The notes under the pieces were generated by a model. The model saw only the letters and a program-made list of their open reading frames with translations. It did not search any database and had not been told where the DNA came from. Positions 21,962 to 35,954 of a stretch of 64,000 nt of DNA are shown here, in pieces (position 1 is the first letter of the stretch; every line of letters starts with the position of its first letter). A program made the translations under genes and the position numbers. Origin of the DNA: Brachycybe producta (lineage: Eukaryota > Arthropoda > Diplopoda > Playtdesmida > Andrognathidae); assembly GCA_036925085.1 (NCBI GenBank), contig JAUPFP010000114.1, positions 186,001-250,000 on the forward strand. The letters run 5' to 3'.

Positions 21962-22075
21962 TTTTGGTTGTTTGTTAAATTGTCTGCATAACATCTGGTG
22001 GACGTTGTTGCAGCTTGAGGTCAATACGGTTTAGATATCAAAAACAACTTGTGACAAACTTCGTTTACTTCATTT

Positions 22076-22095
22076 TTCTTGTATTCTGAAATAAA
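22076..22095 (-). other. Possible 3' splice site upstream of the GT31 start
   Basis: On the minus strand TTTAATTTATTTCAG followed by AATACAAG ends about 125 bases before the GT31 start codon. It would suit a 5' untranslated intron. It is only a motif. Confidence 0.3.
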
Positions 22096-22159
22096 TTAAA
22101 TTGAAATAAATTAGTAAACATTTTTTTTTAAAAAATTGAACATAAATTAAGATGGATTA

Positions 22160-22299
22160 TGACTGCTGATAATTGAACTCTCGGTTACTCTGCATTTCAG
22201 AGGCAACATTAAGAAAATGTGTTTTAGAAAGTAGAAGAGTAGCTGAATGACTTAAATGTGTTTCCATGTTGAAATACTATATATGGTGTTCAACTTTTC
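22160..22299. repeat. Family B foldback, single arm
   Basis: It carries the family B left-arm order: 'gctgataattgaactct', 'ctctgcatttcagaggcaac', 'tgttttagaaagtagaagag', then 'gtagctgaatgacttaa' and 'catgttgaaa'. It lies just upstream of the GT31 gene. Confidence 0.55.
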
Positions 22300-22615
22300 A
22301 GTCAAACTTTTTTCACGAGGAACATTATGAAAAATTCAATGTTTTTTTTATAGAAGCTAGAATGTTTGGTAATATTGCTAAAACGTTTTTTTAATCAACC
22401 AATCTTTAAAAATAAACTTTTTATAGCAATTTGAAAAACGCGATATTAATTTTCGTGAAATATTGATGCCAAAAAAAAAAAAAACTTAATAAACGAAGTT
22501 TAATTTTTAAGATGTTGCCATAAAAAACTTTTAGCATAATCTTCTACCATTCTAGTTTAAGTAAACAATTTGAATTATATCATCTGAAAAAAACGTTTGC
22601 ATGACATTTGTGCGC
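22300..22615. mobile_element. Family C foldback, internal part
   Basis: 'aacattatgaaaaattcaat', 'aagctagaatg', 'aaaaataaactttttatagc' then the inverted 'ttaatttttaagatgttgcc', 'accattctagttt' and 'aaacaatttgaatt' follow the order of the family C centre at 49118-49577. The terminal TTAAGGYGG ends are missing. Confidence 0.6.
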
Positions 22616-22680
22616 CTCAAAACAACTCCAGTCTCCTGTCTAGTTAACTGTATACAGGGTGAGCCAGCCTTTCTACTTTA

Positions 22681-22984
22681 TTGTGCACAATAGAGACCGA
22701 AAGTAACAAAAAAATTTGGTCCCATCTCATCCCATTAGGGCTTCATCCCATCCCAACCCATCCCGTCAGTCCCATCAGTCCCACGGGTCCAATCAGTCTC
22801 ACGGATCCCATCAGTCCCATGGATCCCATCAGTCCCACGAATCCCATGAGTTCCATGGGTCCCATCAGTCCCACCTGTCCCATCTATGTTTGTTTACTCC
22901 CATCGCATCCCATCCCATGGGATGGTACGAGATGGGATGGGATTTCCTTATTGATCAGAGCCCATTTTGGTCTCTAGTGCACAA
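22681..22984. mobile_element. Miniature element filled with a CCCATCAGTCCCAYGG minisatellite
   Basis: TTGTGCACAATAGAGACCGA at the left is inverted at the right end (TTGTGCACTAGAGACCAA read from the right). Inside is an 18/9-bp minisatellite of CCCATCAGTCCCACGGAT words (about 22770-22890), then an inverted CATCCCATCCCATGGGATGG core. Two overlapping frames (98 and 131 codons) are low-complexity translations of this repeat and not genes. Confidence 0.7.
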
Positions 22985-24430
22985 GTGCAACAGAAAGCGA
23001 TCTTTGCATTGCTACTTGGATACTCCATGGTGTGAACCACCTCTTATGCTGAAATCTGACAACAAGATTGTAGGCTATCCAGAAAATAAGTTGACTACCA
23101 TGCTTTTATGAATCCATTCTATGGCTCTATTATTTAGAACAATCACATGTTAGTCAGTCAGTCAGTGTGTTCTTAACATTGATAGAAATACGAAAATAAA
23201 TAAATATAGTCTGCTTGCATGTCTCTTAATGGTAGTTTTATAGGATTCTTAATTTAGAGAAAGAAAGAGAGACAGACAGACAGAGAAAGCAACTTAATTG
23301 TTTCCTCAAAGAGGGGAAAATGTCTTTTGTATAAAGCTAGAAAGAGAAATTACAAGACTACAAGACAGGAAACTTTTTCACTTCTTGAAATGACATTTAT
23401 ATGCCAATAAAAGTTGTTGTTGTGTGTGTGTTCTCTTATGTCCTGCTGTCTGTTCTATTCTATTCTATTCAGATAGACCTGTACAATTTGGCTGTGTGTT
23501 TTTTCTTTCTTCTATGATGTACAATATGTGTTTATTTATGAGAATTGAACATGTGCAGTGCATTCATAAGTGATTGATCTAGTTTCTTAACTAGGACATT
23601 AAAAAAGTTCTCTATTGCATTTTGTCTCTTTTCATCCGCATAAAATCCATTTGATGACTTTTTCAATTCAAAAAGAGGCGTGACCACATTCAAAGAAAGC
23701 CAAAAGCCCAAAAGTGATCGATGTATGGAGAAATTAATCGATTTTTTTTTTTTCTTCTTTCTTCTCTTGTTCCAAAAAAAAAAAAAAAAAAAGTTCTATA
23801 CGGTATGTCATTGGCACTGAAGAGTAACATGTTATCTTGTTACTAAATTTTAATCTTGCAATAGGGCGTAAATGTTGCTCATGGGAGAAAAAAAAAAATG
23901 TGTGTAACACACTCACGTGTGGAGGAGGAGGGATGGAATTAAGTTAAAAAGAGTGAACAATGTTTGCGTGTGTGTGTGTGTAAGTTAAATGTGTTGCTTA
24001 GTTAATCAAGAGGGTATTTTTTTTACATTTTAGATAGTGACAAAACAGTCAAGACTACTTTCATGTTTTGCTTTCTTCAGAGCTGATATATTTAATAATA
24101 AAAAAGGAAGTAAAGGTGTCACATACTACATATGCTGTATGTTTCAAAAACCAACGTTTTTTTTAATCTACTGTATTATGTAGTACGTATAAAAGGTGAC
24201 ACCACCTAATTAGTTTAAAAATAAATATGTCACACGTAAATGCTACACGTTTAAATCTTCCGTTCATTGTTAGCAAATATATCAAAATGTAACTGTACAA
24301 AAAAAAAAAGAAACAAATTTATAAAGAATTAAAAAAACCTACTGGATTGTACAGTTTTAAGCCCGCCGGCTCACTAGGTTCATAAGACACACGAAGCACA
24401 TAAGGTCCCTGGCACAGAATAGAAAGATAT
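22985..24430. other. Gene-free stretch with microsatellites
   Basis: Contains (GTCA)n near 23150-23170, (AGAC)n near 23270-23286, TCTAT repeats near 23453-23472, poly-A/T runs and a TG tract near 23970-23982. No protein-like frame. Confidence 0.45.
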
Positions 24431-24825
24431 TGTCAAACTCGTTTATGGCGACCTCATATAACGAAAACTCGGCTATAACGTCAAAATGGCGCCAATTAAA
24501 AAAAAAGATTGATTATGTTAATGTTTTTTTTTTCTCGCAATTATAACATCATAAAAACTGCACGAAAAAAATGTCAATTTGGTCGTGAACTTGAAGTTAC
24601 ATCTACCAAACTCAACCTTTCATGCAATTTATCATGCACGCGAAGAATTTTGCCCAAATTAAACGTGTACGGTAACCCCGACGTGTGTAAAATAAAGTTG
24701 ACAATAAAATATATACTGTATATATATATTTTTAAGTATGTATTTTTTAAGTACTAATAAGTTGTATTTGAATGACTAAAACACATACAACGTCACTTGG
24801 TTATAACGTCACAAGACACTCGGCC
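24431..24825. mobile_element. Pogo-like miniature element, right end lost
   Basis: The left end 'gtcaaactcgtttatggcga' and 'ctcggctataacgtcaaaat', with 'cacttggttataacgtcaca' near the right end, match the ends of the complete pogo-like element at 29757-30259. The terminal GTTTGACTG of the right end is not present. Confidence 0.6.
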
Positions 24826-25351
24826 GCTTGTGCATAAAGTGAACTTTTGCACGAGCATACCAGTCACACGAGGCCCATGACCTGGGCTTTAGGAAAAGCT
24901 CACCAAGCCCATAAGCCTTAATTGGCATACATGCTAGATCACCACTTTCAGGAAGTCTACCAAAGCCCAATGACTTTTTTTTCTTAAAATTTCCCGACTA
25001 AGTTCTGTAGTTCACACTGAAAAGAAGTAACTTTAATGGTTACAGAAAAGTAAGTAGTCTCTTAATACCCTCTTATTTCATTGTAATGTTAAATTGATTG
25101 CATGAAATTCAATCAATAATTCGTTTATTGTTCATTAGATAGAAAAAGTTTATTTTCGTTTCATGAATTATTGGAAATATGAGAGCAACATACAAAACTG
25201 AATGAATGGTGGGCTGACTTGTGTAGGTTTTCAATATCATTAACAATAATGTTACTGTGAAGTAACCTAGCAATACTTCATTGACTCATTTGATGTTAAA
25301 TATAACGTAAAAACTACCTTCGATTTTTTTCATATACATTATATATATACA

Positions 25352-25881
25352 CTAGTGGGGTAACCGTCATAAATGACGGAAGCCAAATTCAGAGGCAATT
25401 GTGCCCAGCATTAGAATTTCTTTTCCTCTGCCATTTTATGCCGTCAGACCAAGTAACAAACCAATTAGAAATTGATGACGTTCATAAAAGGACTGAGCAA
25501 AAGAAATTCTAATGCTGGGCACAATTGCCTGTGATAAACTGTAGTTTAATTTTGCTACTATTATCCCCTCCCCTTTTTATATTTGAAAGAGAAAATGAGA
25601 TTTTCATTTTCACTGGTGTGCGCATGCGCGTCGTTTGTTCCTTTTTTACTCCTTTCATTTCAATTTCAGTCACCCCCTCCCACTTTTTCCCTCTCCACGT
25701 TTCTCTCTCCCCCCTTTCTACACTTTCCAACCTTTTCCCCCCTCTCCAATTTAATATCATGGGGTTCTTGGATGGGGAGTGTGCAACATATAGATGACCT
25801 TGAGAAAAAAGCAGTTCATTTATTGAAGTTGTACAGCGTTAGATCAGACACCCACCCACACACACACACACAGACCTGGCT
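25352..25881 (-). mobile_element. Non-autonomous Helitron derivative 1
   Basis: On the minus strand it ends with the palindrome CCGTCATTTATGACGG, then GTTACCCCACTAG and a T. This is the same 3' end as the helicase-bearing element at 1-176. The 5' side is 'CCAGGTCTGTGTGTGTG'; the expected TC start appears mutated. The body is pyrimidine-rich (CTCCCACTTTT words), with an ATGCGCGTCG block shared with derivative 2. About 100-240 bp more than derivative 2 is due to the inverted-repeat insert at 25393-25530. Confidence 0.72.
25393..25530. mobile_element. Perfect 32-bp inverted repeat nested in the Helitron derivative
   Basis: Bases 25393-25424 are exactly complementary to 25499-25530 (outer word AGGCAATTGTGCCCAGCATT). 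The match continues imperfectly into the 74-base spacer (CCTTTTATG, CTAATTGGTTTGTTACTTGG). The block is absent from derivative 2, so it is either an insertion or a foldback formed in place. Its inner words match the foldback at 7829-8020. Confidence 0.7.
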
Positions 25882-25894
25882 TAATATATATATA

Positions 25895-26355
25895 CTAGTG
25901 GGGTAACCCATCATAAATGACGGAAGCAAAATTCACAGGCAATTGTGCGCATGCGCGTCGTTTTTTCCTTTTTTTACTCCTTTCATTTCAATTTCAGTCA
26001 CCCCCTCCCACTTTTCTCTCTCTCTCCCCTTCTACACTTTTCAACCTTTTCCCCTCACCCCCTCCCACTTTTATCTTTCTCTCTCTCTCTTCCCTTCTAC
26101 ACTTTCCAACCTTTTCCCCTCACCCCCTCCCACTTTTCTCTCTCTCTCCATCTACACTTTCCAAACTTTTCCCCTCACCCCTCCCACTTTTCTCTCTCTC
26201 TCCCCCCTTCTACATTTTCCAAAGGAAGAGTTCAACATATAGTTGACCTTGAGAAAGAAAGAAACGGTTCATTTATTCAAATTTATATAAATTCTGACGT
26301 GCTTCAATGGTTTTTGTTACTCCCCACACACACACACACACACAGAGACCTGGGA
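25895..26355 (-). mobile_element. Non-autonomous Helitron derivative 2
   Basis: On the minus strand it begins TCCCAGGTCTCTGTGTGTG after a host A (26356). It ends with CATTTATGATGG-type hairpin, GTTACCCCACTAG and then T (25894). Insertion between A and T with TC...CTAG termini is diagnostic of Helitrons. The body holds about four units of a ~60-bp pyrimidine-rich minisatellite (25981-26222, CCCTCACCCCCTCCCACTTT words). It lies head-to-tail with derivative 1, separated by about 13 A/T bases. Confidence 0.77.
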
Positions 26356-26356
26356 T

Positions 26357-29402
<3,046 letters not shown>

Positions 29403-29633
29403 ATAAAAAAGTCACATGTCCATATTTTGGCCTAACCTATTTTATTACAATTTTTTTTAATTAGTTTTCAGAGCTGAACCGTTGTTTGTAATATTTTTTT
29501 ACCAAACAATATCGAAGATATCGATTTATTTTGGTAAAAAAAAAAATGACAGATAACGATTCAGCTCTGTAAAACTAGTTAAAACAACTGCAATAAAATA
29601 GGTTAAACCAAAATATGGACATGTGCTTTTTTG
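29403..29633. mobile_element. Foldback element, ~75-bp arms
   Basis: The left arm 'cacatgtccatattttggcc', 'taacctattttatt', 'ttagttttcagagctgaa' is mirrored by the right arm 'ttcagctctgtaaaactag', 'aataaaataggtta', 'ccaaaatatggacatgtg'. The loop is about 80 bases and holds AATATCGAAGATATCGA. Weaker matches extend outwards on both sides. Confidence 0.75.
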
Positions 29634-29756
29634 AAGAAAAAAAAAAAAACTCCAAGTAGAAATGACCACTTAACGCCAATTAGATCCCGTAATTAAGAAA
29701 TACTGTACATTCTTGATATAACATACTAAGTGTAGTGCAATGATAATTTCATTATA

Positions 29757-30259
29757 CAGTCAAACTTAAGATAGAATGACATCGGGTATAACGACAACTC
29801 GGAAATAAGGGCAAAATGACGTCAAAGAATTTCTATATAAATAATATTCTTTTTCTTTGGTTATTACGTCATTTTACCGAGGCTATAACGACATATTTTC
29901 TATGACTTTTACTGCTTTCGCTGGTCTTTGTGAAATTTTGTTATAGTCTTCGTGTTTTGTACTGGTTGGTTATTAAACACAAAACAAAAGAAGATTTCTG
30001 ATTCAATTATTTATTACTCATTTAATAAAATAAGACAGATAAAATATGTTTAAAGCATAAATTTGTGTTTAAAGTTAATTTTTTCTAATATAATTTGATA
30101 TTTATGCCGTGAAAACTGTGTTTACTGAAAGATAAAGAAGTATTATAATGCATTTGAGTTTTGAGTTTTGTGACGTTATAACCTCGGTTTCAAAATCACT
30201 CGGTTATAACGTAACAAAACTCTGGGTCCAGTAAATTACATAAGAACCGAGTTTGACTG
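29757..30259. mobile_element. Pogo/Tigger-like miniature element
   Basis: The ends are CAGTCAAACT...and AGTTTGACTG, flanked by TA on both sides (29755-29756, 30260-30261), as expected for Tc1/mariner-type insertion. Subterminal CGGTTATAACG / CGGGTATAACG blocks are inverted, as in pogo elements. The 503-bp interior is A/T-rich with no transposase frame. A damaged relative is at 24431. Confidence 0.82.
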
Positions 30260-30326
30260 TAAATATTATAAACTTTAAAGTTATATTTCTGCAGGACCAA
30301 AATTATTAAATACAGTATGCATGTTA

Positions 30327-30470
30327 GTATGTTACTGTCAAACCTGCTAGCGACTCTGCAAAATACATTTTAGGTATTGAATTTTGCAGTTTCACTAGCA
30401 GTTTGGCAGTTTTGCATATTGCCTAGGTAATCTTCAGATTGACTGATTCTGCAGATTGACAGTAACATAC
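30327..30470. repeat. Small foldback with nested stems
   Basis: GTATGTTACTGTCAA (30327-30341) is exactly inverted at 30456-30470. Inside, 'ctgctagcgactctgcaaaa' pairs with 'ttttgcagtttcactagcag', and 'tctgcagattgac' repeats near the right end. Probably a degenerate miniature element. Confidence 0.6.
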
Positions 30471-30587
30471 ACACATATATGTATGATATAGGAACCCTAT
30501 GAAATCCTAAGAATATACTATTAACTGCCCCCCCCCCTCCATACAAATATCTTATGCAGGTATTAACAGCTGGTATTACAACTTTTA

Positions 30588-31020
30588 TGCCGCAGTCACA
30601 CTAGGCTGTTTTCCCAGCCGCTGGTTGCTGCTGGCTGGTTGTAGCGCTCTAGCAGCATAGTCTGAACTGCTAATAGCAGCTGCTTTCTCCAGCGGGCTAG
30701 TGATTTTAACAGTGGCTGGTGAAGTTGGACATGTCCAACTTTAGCAGCTACCAGCTGGTCATGTGACTCCCTTCCTGCTGCTGCCATCTAGTGTGAACTT
30801 TTTGTTGCTAGTAGTGTCACTAGTGGTAGTTGAAACTCCACTGCTTGGGTTGGTTGTTGTTAAGAGTTTGTGTTTTTGCAAGACAGTGATTGGATGACTT
30901 GCACTGCTAATACCAGCAGTGACTGGACAAGGGTGAACCCAAAGCAGCTGCTGCTTGCTGTTGCTGCTAATAGCCAGCAGCAACCAGCGGCTTGTAAACC
31001 AGCCTAGTGTGACTGCCGCT
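30588..31020. mobile_element. TTA-flanked MITE with CACACTAGGCTGG ends, copy 1
   Basis: Ends TGCCGCAGTCACACTAGGCT and (reversed) AGCGGCAGTCACACTAGGCT form inverted repeats of about 50 bp, rich in GCTGCTGGCTGG words. It is flanked by TTA on both sides (30585-30587, 31021-31023). A three-base TWA duplication fits PIF/Harbinger elements. The interior has a GTTGGACATGTCCAAC palindrome. The 63- and 74-codon frames are repeat translations. It is inverted relative to the copy at 40075. Confidence 0.8.
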
Positions 31021-31386
31021 TTATAGTTCCTGAGAAATTCAATAATTAATTTAATAGGGTGGGATGTTGCTTCTTGAAAGTATGTACAGTATTACTTGTA
31101 TAACATTGACATAATATATGATTTTTCTGAAGAGCACAGTTGCTTATATTATATATGCTTCTCTGCTTTGTTCAAACAGAGCATAATTAAATATTCCATT
31201 TTTTTTTTCTCTATATATGCGCCTACTATTATTTCATTTTCATTTCTAATAAAATGTACTAATTATATAAAAAAAAATTACATTAAAAATGGTATAAAAA
31301 TTCGAATGACATCTTCAAAATCTGAAATGACAACCTGTCAACTACTCTTCTACATGTTCTATGAATTCTTTTTTTTAACAGCAAAC

Positions 31387-31584
31387 CTTAGGCCCAAATT
31401 CAAGAAGGATTTTTGACACTTGAACTTGAACTTGCATCTTTTGAGCAAGGAGGGTTCTTAAATAAAAAAAAACCCAATTTGAAGTGTAATAAAAACAATA
31501 GGGATCTTCATTATTAAACGCCGTTTCAGAGGCTTTAAGTTGAAGTTCAAGTGACAACTTTCCTTCTTTAAATTTGGGTCTAAG
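31387..31584. mobile_element. Family N inverted-repeat element
   Basis: 'ttaggcccaaattcaagaag' followed by 'gacacttgaacttgaactt' on the left is matched on the right by 'aagttgaagttcaagtgac' and 'aaatttgggtctaag'. The arms are about 45 bp, with related GAG/AGGG blocks inside. A second copy, split by another insertion, is at 41505-41960. Confidence 0.75.
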
Positions 31585-32488
31585 CCAAGTATGGGGAGAG
31601 AGGAGACGAAGATTAAACGTCATTCTATTGTTTGAGACTTGCCAAAAAAAAAAACTCTTTCGAAGAGGAACAACAACATCAACATGCAATTATGTTGTTA
31701 ATTTATTGTGATTCATTTTAATGGGTTTAAAGTAAAGTGAAACGGTCTTATACAGTCACATATTAGTTTTAAAATTTTTTTTTATATATATTAAAGTAAT
31801 TAATACTAATTATTTTAATGACATGATTAACATGGAAATGATAGAACAACTTTAATGGTGATGCCAATAAAAAGTTAAAGGTCACTTAACTAAGAATAAA
31901 AAAGTTTCACAACATATTAATGGTTCAGTACTTGTTTCTTATTAATTCCTTTTAGTTAATTTTAATGGATTTTAAGAAGAAATTGGAAGTCTTGTTTGTA
32001 ATTATTACGAAATAGAAGAGTCAATGAATGGAGTTAATGTATTTTCTTGTCCTTGTGACCGTTTTACAGTTTTTTTTTTAAAAAAAATTAAGTTTAGTGA
32101 GTTTAATCATGCGAGCAAAAAATACACGGGCTAAGGCACACAAAAAATTACGCTTTTTTTTAAATAAAAGAGACTTGGTTAGAGGCTAGAGTTCTTATGG
32201 AATTGAAATTCAATTGAAGTTATTTGTTGGTGCCAGCCTCTTTCACTACATAAAGCATAATTCTTTTTGCCTTAGTTATGGCCGGACTCAAAAGGCGTGT
32301 TTTTTCTACACTTGTAGTCGAGCCACTATGACGGGCCATTCATGTCGAATTGTCCTAATTATTGATAATATTCATAGTTCCAATCAATACGGTAATCGCC
32401 ATAATGGTCATGAATTTTTCGACCAAAAGTGCAGAAAAAAAAAACACGCCAATAATGCCCACATGTGATCAGGATGAGTGCTAAATAC

Positions 32489-32729
32489 GGTGGCGCTGAT
32501 CAAGCGCCAAATTGAATAAGCGCCAAATTGAACAAACGGCAATCTGAACTAACGCCAAACTGAATAAAAGCCAAATGGAACAAACGCCAAACTGAATAAG
32601 CGCCAAATGGAACAAACGCCAAACTGAATAAAAGCCAAAAATTTGGCGGTTATTCAGTTTGGCGTTTGTTCCATTTGGCGCTTATTCAGTTTGGCGTTTG
32701 TTCAATTTGGCGCTTATTCAGTCGCCCCC
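32489..32729. mobile_element. Palindromic array of GCGCCAAAYTGAAYAA words
   Basis: Nine or so tandem copies of a 14-16-bp word alternating GCGCCAAATTGAA and ACGCCAAACTGAATAA run one way until about 32640. They are then followed by the same words in reverse order and strand to 32729. The outer ends GGTGGCGCTGA and (reversed) GGGGGCGACTGAATAAG match each other. The whole can fold into one long hairpin. No coding frame. Confidence 0.8.
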
Positions 32730-32867
32730 AATTTTGGACCATGCTAAATAATTGTTATCAAATATCTGAATGGCGTCTTGCGATCTGAGAGGTCTAATCT
32801 GTGCATGAAGACACGTGGCTCCCGCCTATTCACTAACATAGGCGGAGGCCACGTTTCTTCTATTTTT

Positions 32868-32925
32868 CACCAGTTGAAATTTTCAAAAAGTTCAAATTGT
32901 CACCCCAATGGAAACAAGGCCCTAA
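32868..32925. repeat. Family E half element
   Basis: 'caaaaagttcaaattgtcac' then 'caatggaaacaaggcc' matches the right half of the complete family E element at 48355-48464. Confidence 0.6.
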
Positions 32926-33546
32926 AATTAATTCTTTACCTAAATTTTTTTTTTAAAAAAAAAAAACCTTTCTCCTCTAAGAGTGCAAGGTTCGATTGGG
33001 TAAAATCGAATTAAGGCGGGTCCTGGCTGCCACAGTGTCATTTTGTGTTCTGGTATTTTCTAAAAGTGTTGAAGTTGGTAGAAGCAAATAGCCAGATCTG
33101 TCCAAATGATTTTATCAATTCAACATATTTTATCATTTTCAATCTCATTTGCCACATGGCCCTCGAGCTTGTTGCAAGTGTACAATGTTGAACTGAATTA
33201 CATATCTATTCAGAGTACTCTTGCAACTTTTTAAGTATAGCACTGCCACTGCTGTGAAATCCCTGCTTTATTGAAGAAAACCTCCTGTTTTTGGTCTTTT
33301 GGAGATTTCACAAAGCTTTCACAAGCAATTGTCCAAATTGACATGCATTGTTTATGATAGTATGATATATGCTAGGTTTTTTTTTTAAATATGCTTATGT
33401 TACACACACACCCTTTAGTTCCATTATAAGATTGGGTTTTATTTGTGGCTGCATAGTTGTTAACGATGTTATAGCAATGTATAAATAGCATCTAGTATAT
33501 TTCATGTCTGTATATTATTATGCCTGTGTATATAGTTCTGTTATGT

Positions 33547-33701
33547 TACAGTTGTGATATAGCTAGGGCACATGATGGTAGTGGGCGACTTTTGATGGTA
33601 GTTGCTTAATAAACTACCACCAACTACACAACTACATGTACTGACTACCAAAAGATGCCCACAATAACAATGTGTCCTAGCTACAGTATAACACAATTAC
33701 A
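33547..33701. mobile_element. Foldback element, ~65-bp arms
   Basis: 'tgatatagctagggcacatg', 'gtagtgggcgacttttgatg' and 'gtagttg' on the left are mirrored by 'caactacatgtactgactac', 'caaaagatgcccacaataac' and 'atgtgtcctagctacagtat' on the right, with a central TAATAAACTACCACC loop. Confidence 0.7.
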
Positions 33702-35954
33702 TTTTAACAGAGCTTTGCATAGATACAAACAGATGAAATTTGGACAATGCAAATGCAATTAGGATGGAATTGCTATTTTAAGTCAAGCGTAATATAATTA
33801 AGCTAATTTCAAGCCTTCTTACATTATATCGAGGAGTTAAATCTCAAATTCAATTTATATAAGAAAAAGTATTTTTTTAAAAAAAAAAATTCACTCGCTG
33901 CGATCGCGGATGTGAAAGTCTATTCTTGTATTCGAAAGCATTGTTTTCACTCAGACTAGTGAGTCTATATACATGTATACATGAGTCTTGCTTTAAAAAT
34001 GATGTTTTCGTTGTTAAGATCATGTTGCAGACTGGTAACAGTGACAAATCTGTGTGGAAACGTACCATAAACCTTTAACAAGATTCTGTACTCCACAATT
34101 CCACGGAAATGCAGTGTATTTTTGCCCAGGACAACTCTGAATGGAAAAAAAAAATTGATATTTGGTTGGATAACTATTAGAGCAGAGACATAACGTGACT
34201 TGTATGTGAATGGGTGGGCAAACCTGTGTGTATTTCAGGCTGTTTTCTGTTCAATTAGTCATTTTCCTATTTAGCATATGTCACTTGCCCCTTTCTCCCG
34301 AAATAATCCTGCAAGGCTCCGCTACCCACAATGATACTACTATGAGAGAACAGGCTCCTCATTTAAATAACCCAACCAATAATGACAATTGAATAAATAC
34401 TTGGAGTTTAAGATTTTGTCATTTTTGACAGGTTTTTGTATGTTGTGTTAACTGCAGTAAACTTGTCATTCTGATCACGCATCACATTTACAAACATGCA
34501 ATTAATGTATGTTTATGTTACATGGTTATTGGATTTTTCTATTTAAAGTCCTCTTGCCTGGATTTAGTCTTCTTATTGGCAATGATGAAGTAAGTCCTTG
34601 GTAATAAATATTTTTTTAGTATGAGTTACTCTCTCATAAGTTATTTATATGCAGTTATTATATGTATATGTGACAGAAAGCTTTTATGTGATTTGATCAC
34701 TTGCAAGGGACAATGTGAGGGTGGAGCTCCTCCATCATTATCATCATCATCATCATCAATCCCTTTGTGGTTTTTGTATAAAGTTTTTTTTTTATTTGAA
34801 GAAGAAAAAAGCGCTGTGTGTGCATCAAGTTTTGAAATGAGTTTTTTATCCTAATAAAATGGCTTTATATATTACAATTGCTGTCTATCTACAGAGGGAG
34901 GAAATGAGAAAAATGATGTGGTCACCCATCAACCACAACCCATTTTGAGACTATGTGTGGGTGGGTGGAATATTATCTTTTTTTTTTTTTCCAATAAACG
35001 TGACATTTTTGTTTCAGTGCCAACTAAAACCAAAAATATAAATAAATAAATAGAGAATCAGTTTTGATTTTATTTTATTCAGTAATAATATTGAGGGGGG
35101 GGGATTTCAATATTTGATTGTTTCAATGAAATTGAGGGTTGTTTTTTTTTTTTATTATTATTTTTTATATCCTGATAAAATCGTTTTGTGAATACTCTGA
35201 GCTGACTTATGTCACGTTTTTATAGTAGTGTTTTCACAATATGCTAATGCAGGCAGCTGCTAAGTTAACTACAATGTTGGCAACCTTAACTATAACTAAG
35301 TTAACTAGAAAGTGAATCGTGGTTATATTTTAATATATTACTAACTTTTATAATGGAAATGGAGTTTAAAGGGCATAAATATCCCATTACTTTTGCTCTG
35401 TAAACTTTGATTTGGTTTCCAAAATGTCCATAGACTCAAGAGGCTGTATTTGGTTATTAGTATTTATTACTTATATCAGAAACTTTTTTCTTATTATTAT
35501 TTGTCAGCTTAATCAGTTAATATTGTAACATACTATAATACTATGTATGGTAAACAATTTTCATTAGACACCTCGAGGGATTCACCGAAAAAAAAAACCT
35601 TCATTTTTAGTGTTTTGGGTGGAGACCACCACCGACCAAAGAAAAATGTTTGTTCTCTTGGATGGGCTTTTTTTCTTTGTTTTGTTTTGTTGTGATGCGT
35701 CTTATTATTAAGACGTATTCTTTTTATAAATGTAGGTGTTATATTAATATGAAAGATCATAAAACTAATCTTAAAAGTTTATTACTTTTATTAGATTCGT
35801 TTTTTTTTATTAGATGGTTAACTTAAAAGATGTATGACAAACTTTCACTTCAATACTTCTTAGAACGCTAAAAGTTTCGGACTTTCATGATGTGACCAAT
35901 GTGGTTATAATTAATTTTTGTGATAAAATGTGTAAGATAGAAAGATTATAAAAT
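33702..35954. other. Gene-free stretch
   Basis: A (CAT)n microsatellite near 34736-34758, a G8 tract near 35095 and several poly-T runs. The short frames (60-77 codons) have no family resemblance. Confidence 0.45.

Noticed and set aside
22681-23111. Two overlapping frames with PISPTDPISP or SHQSHGS repeats
   Set aside because: Translations of the CCCATCAGTCCCA minisatellite inside a miniature element.
30596-30983. Short frames shared by the two TTA-flanked elements (MAAAGRESHDQ...)
   Set aside because: The frame is conserved only because the two elements are near-identical and recent. It lies across inverted ends and has no domain.
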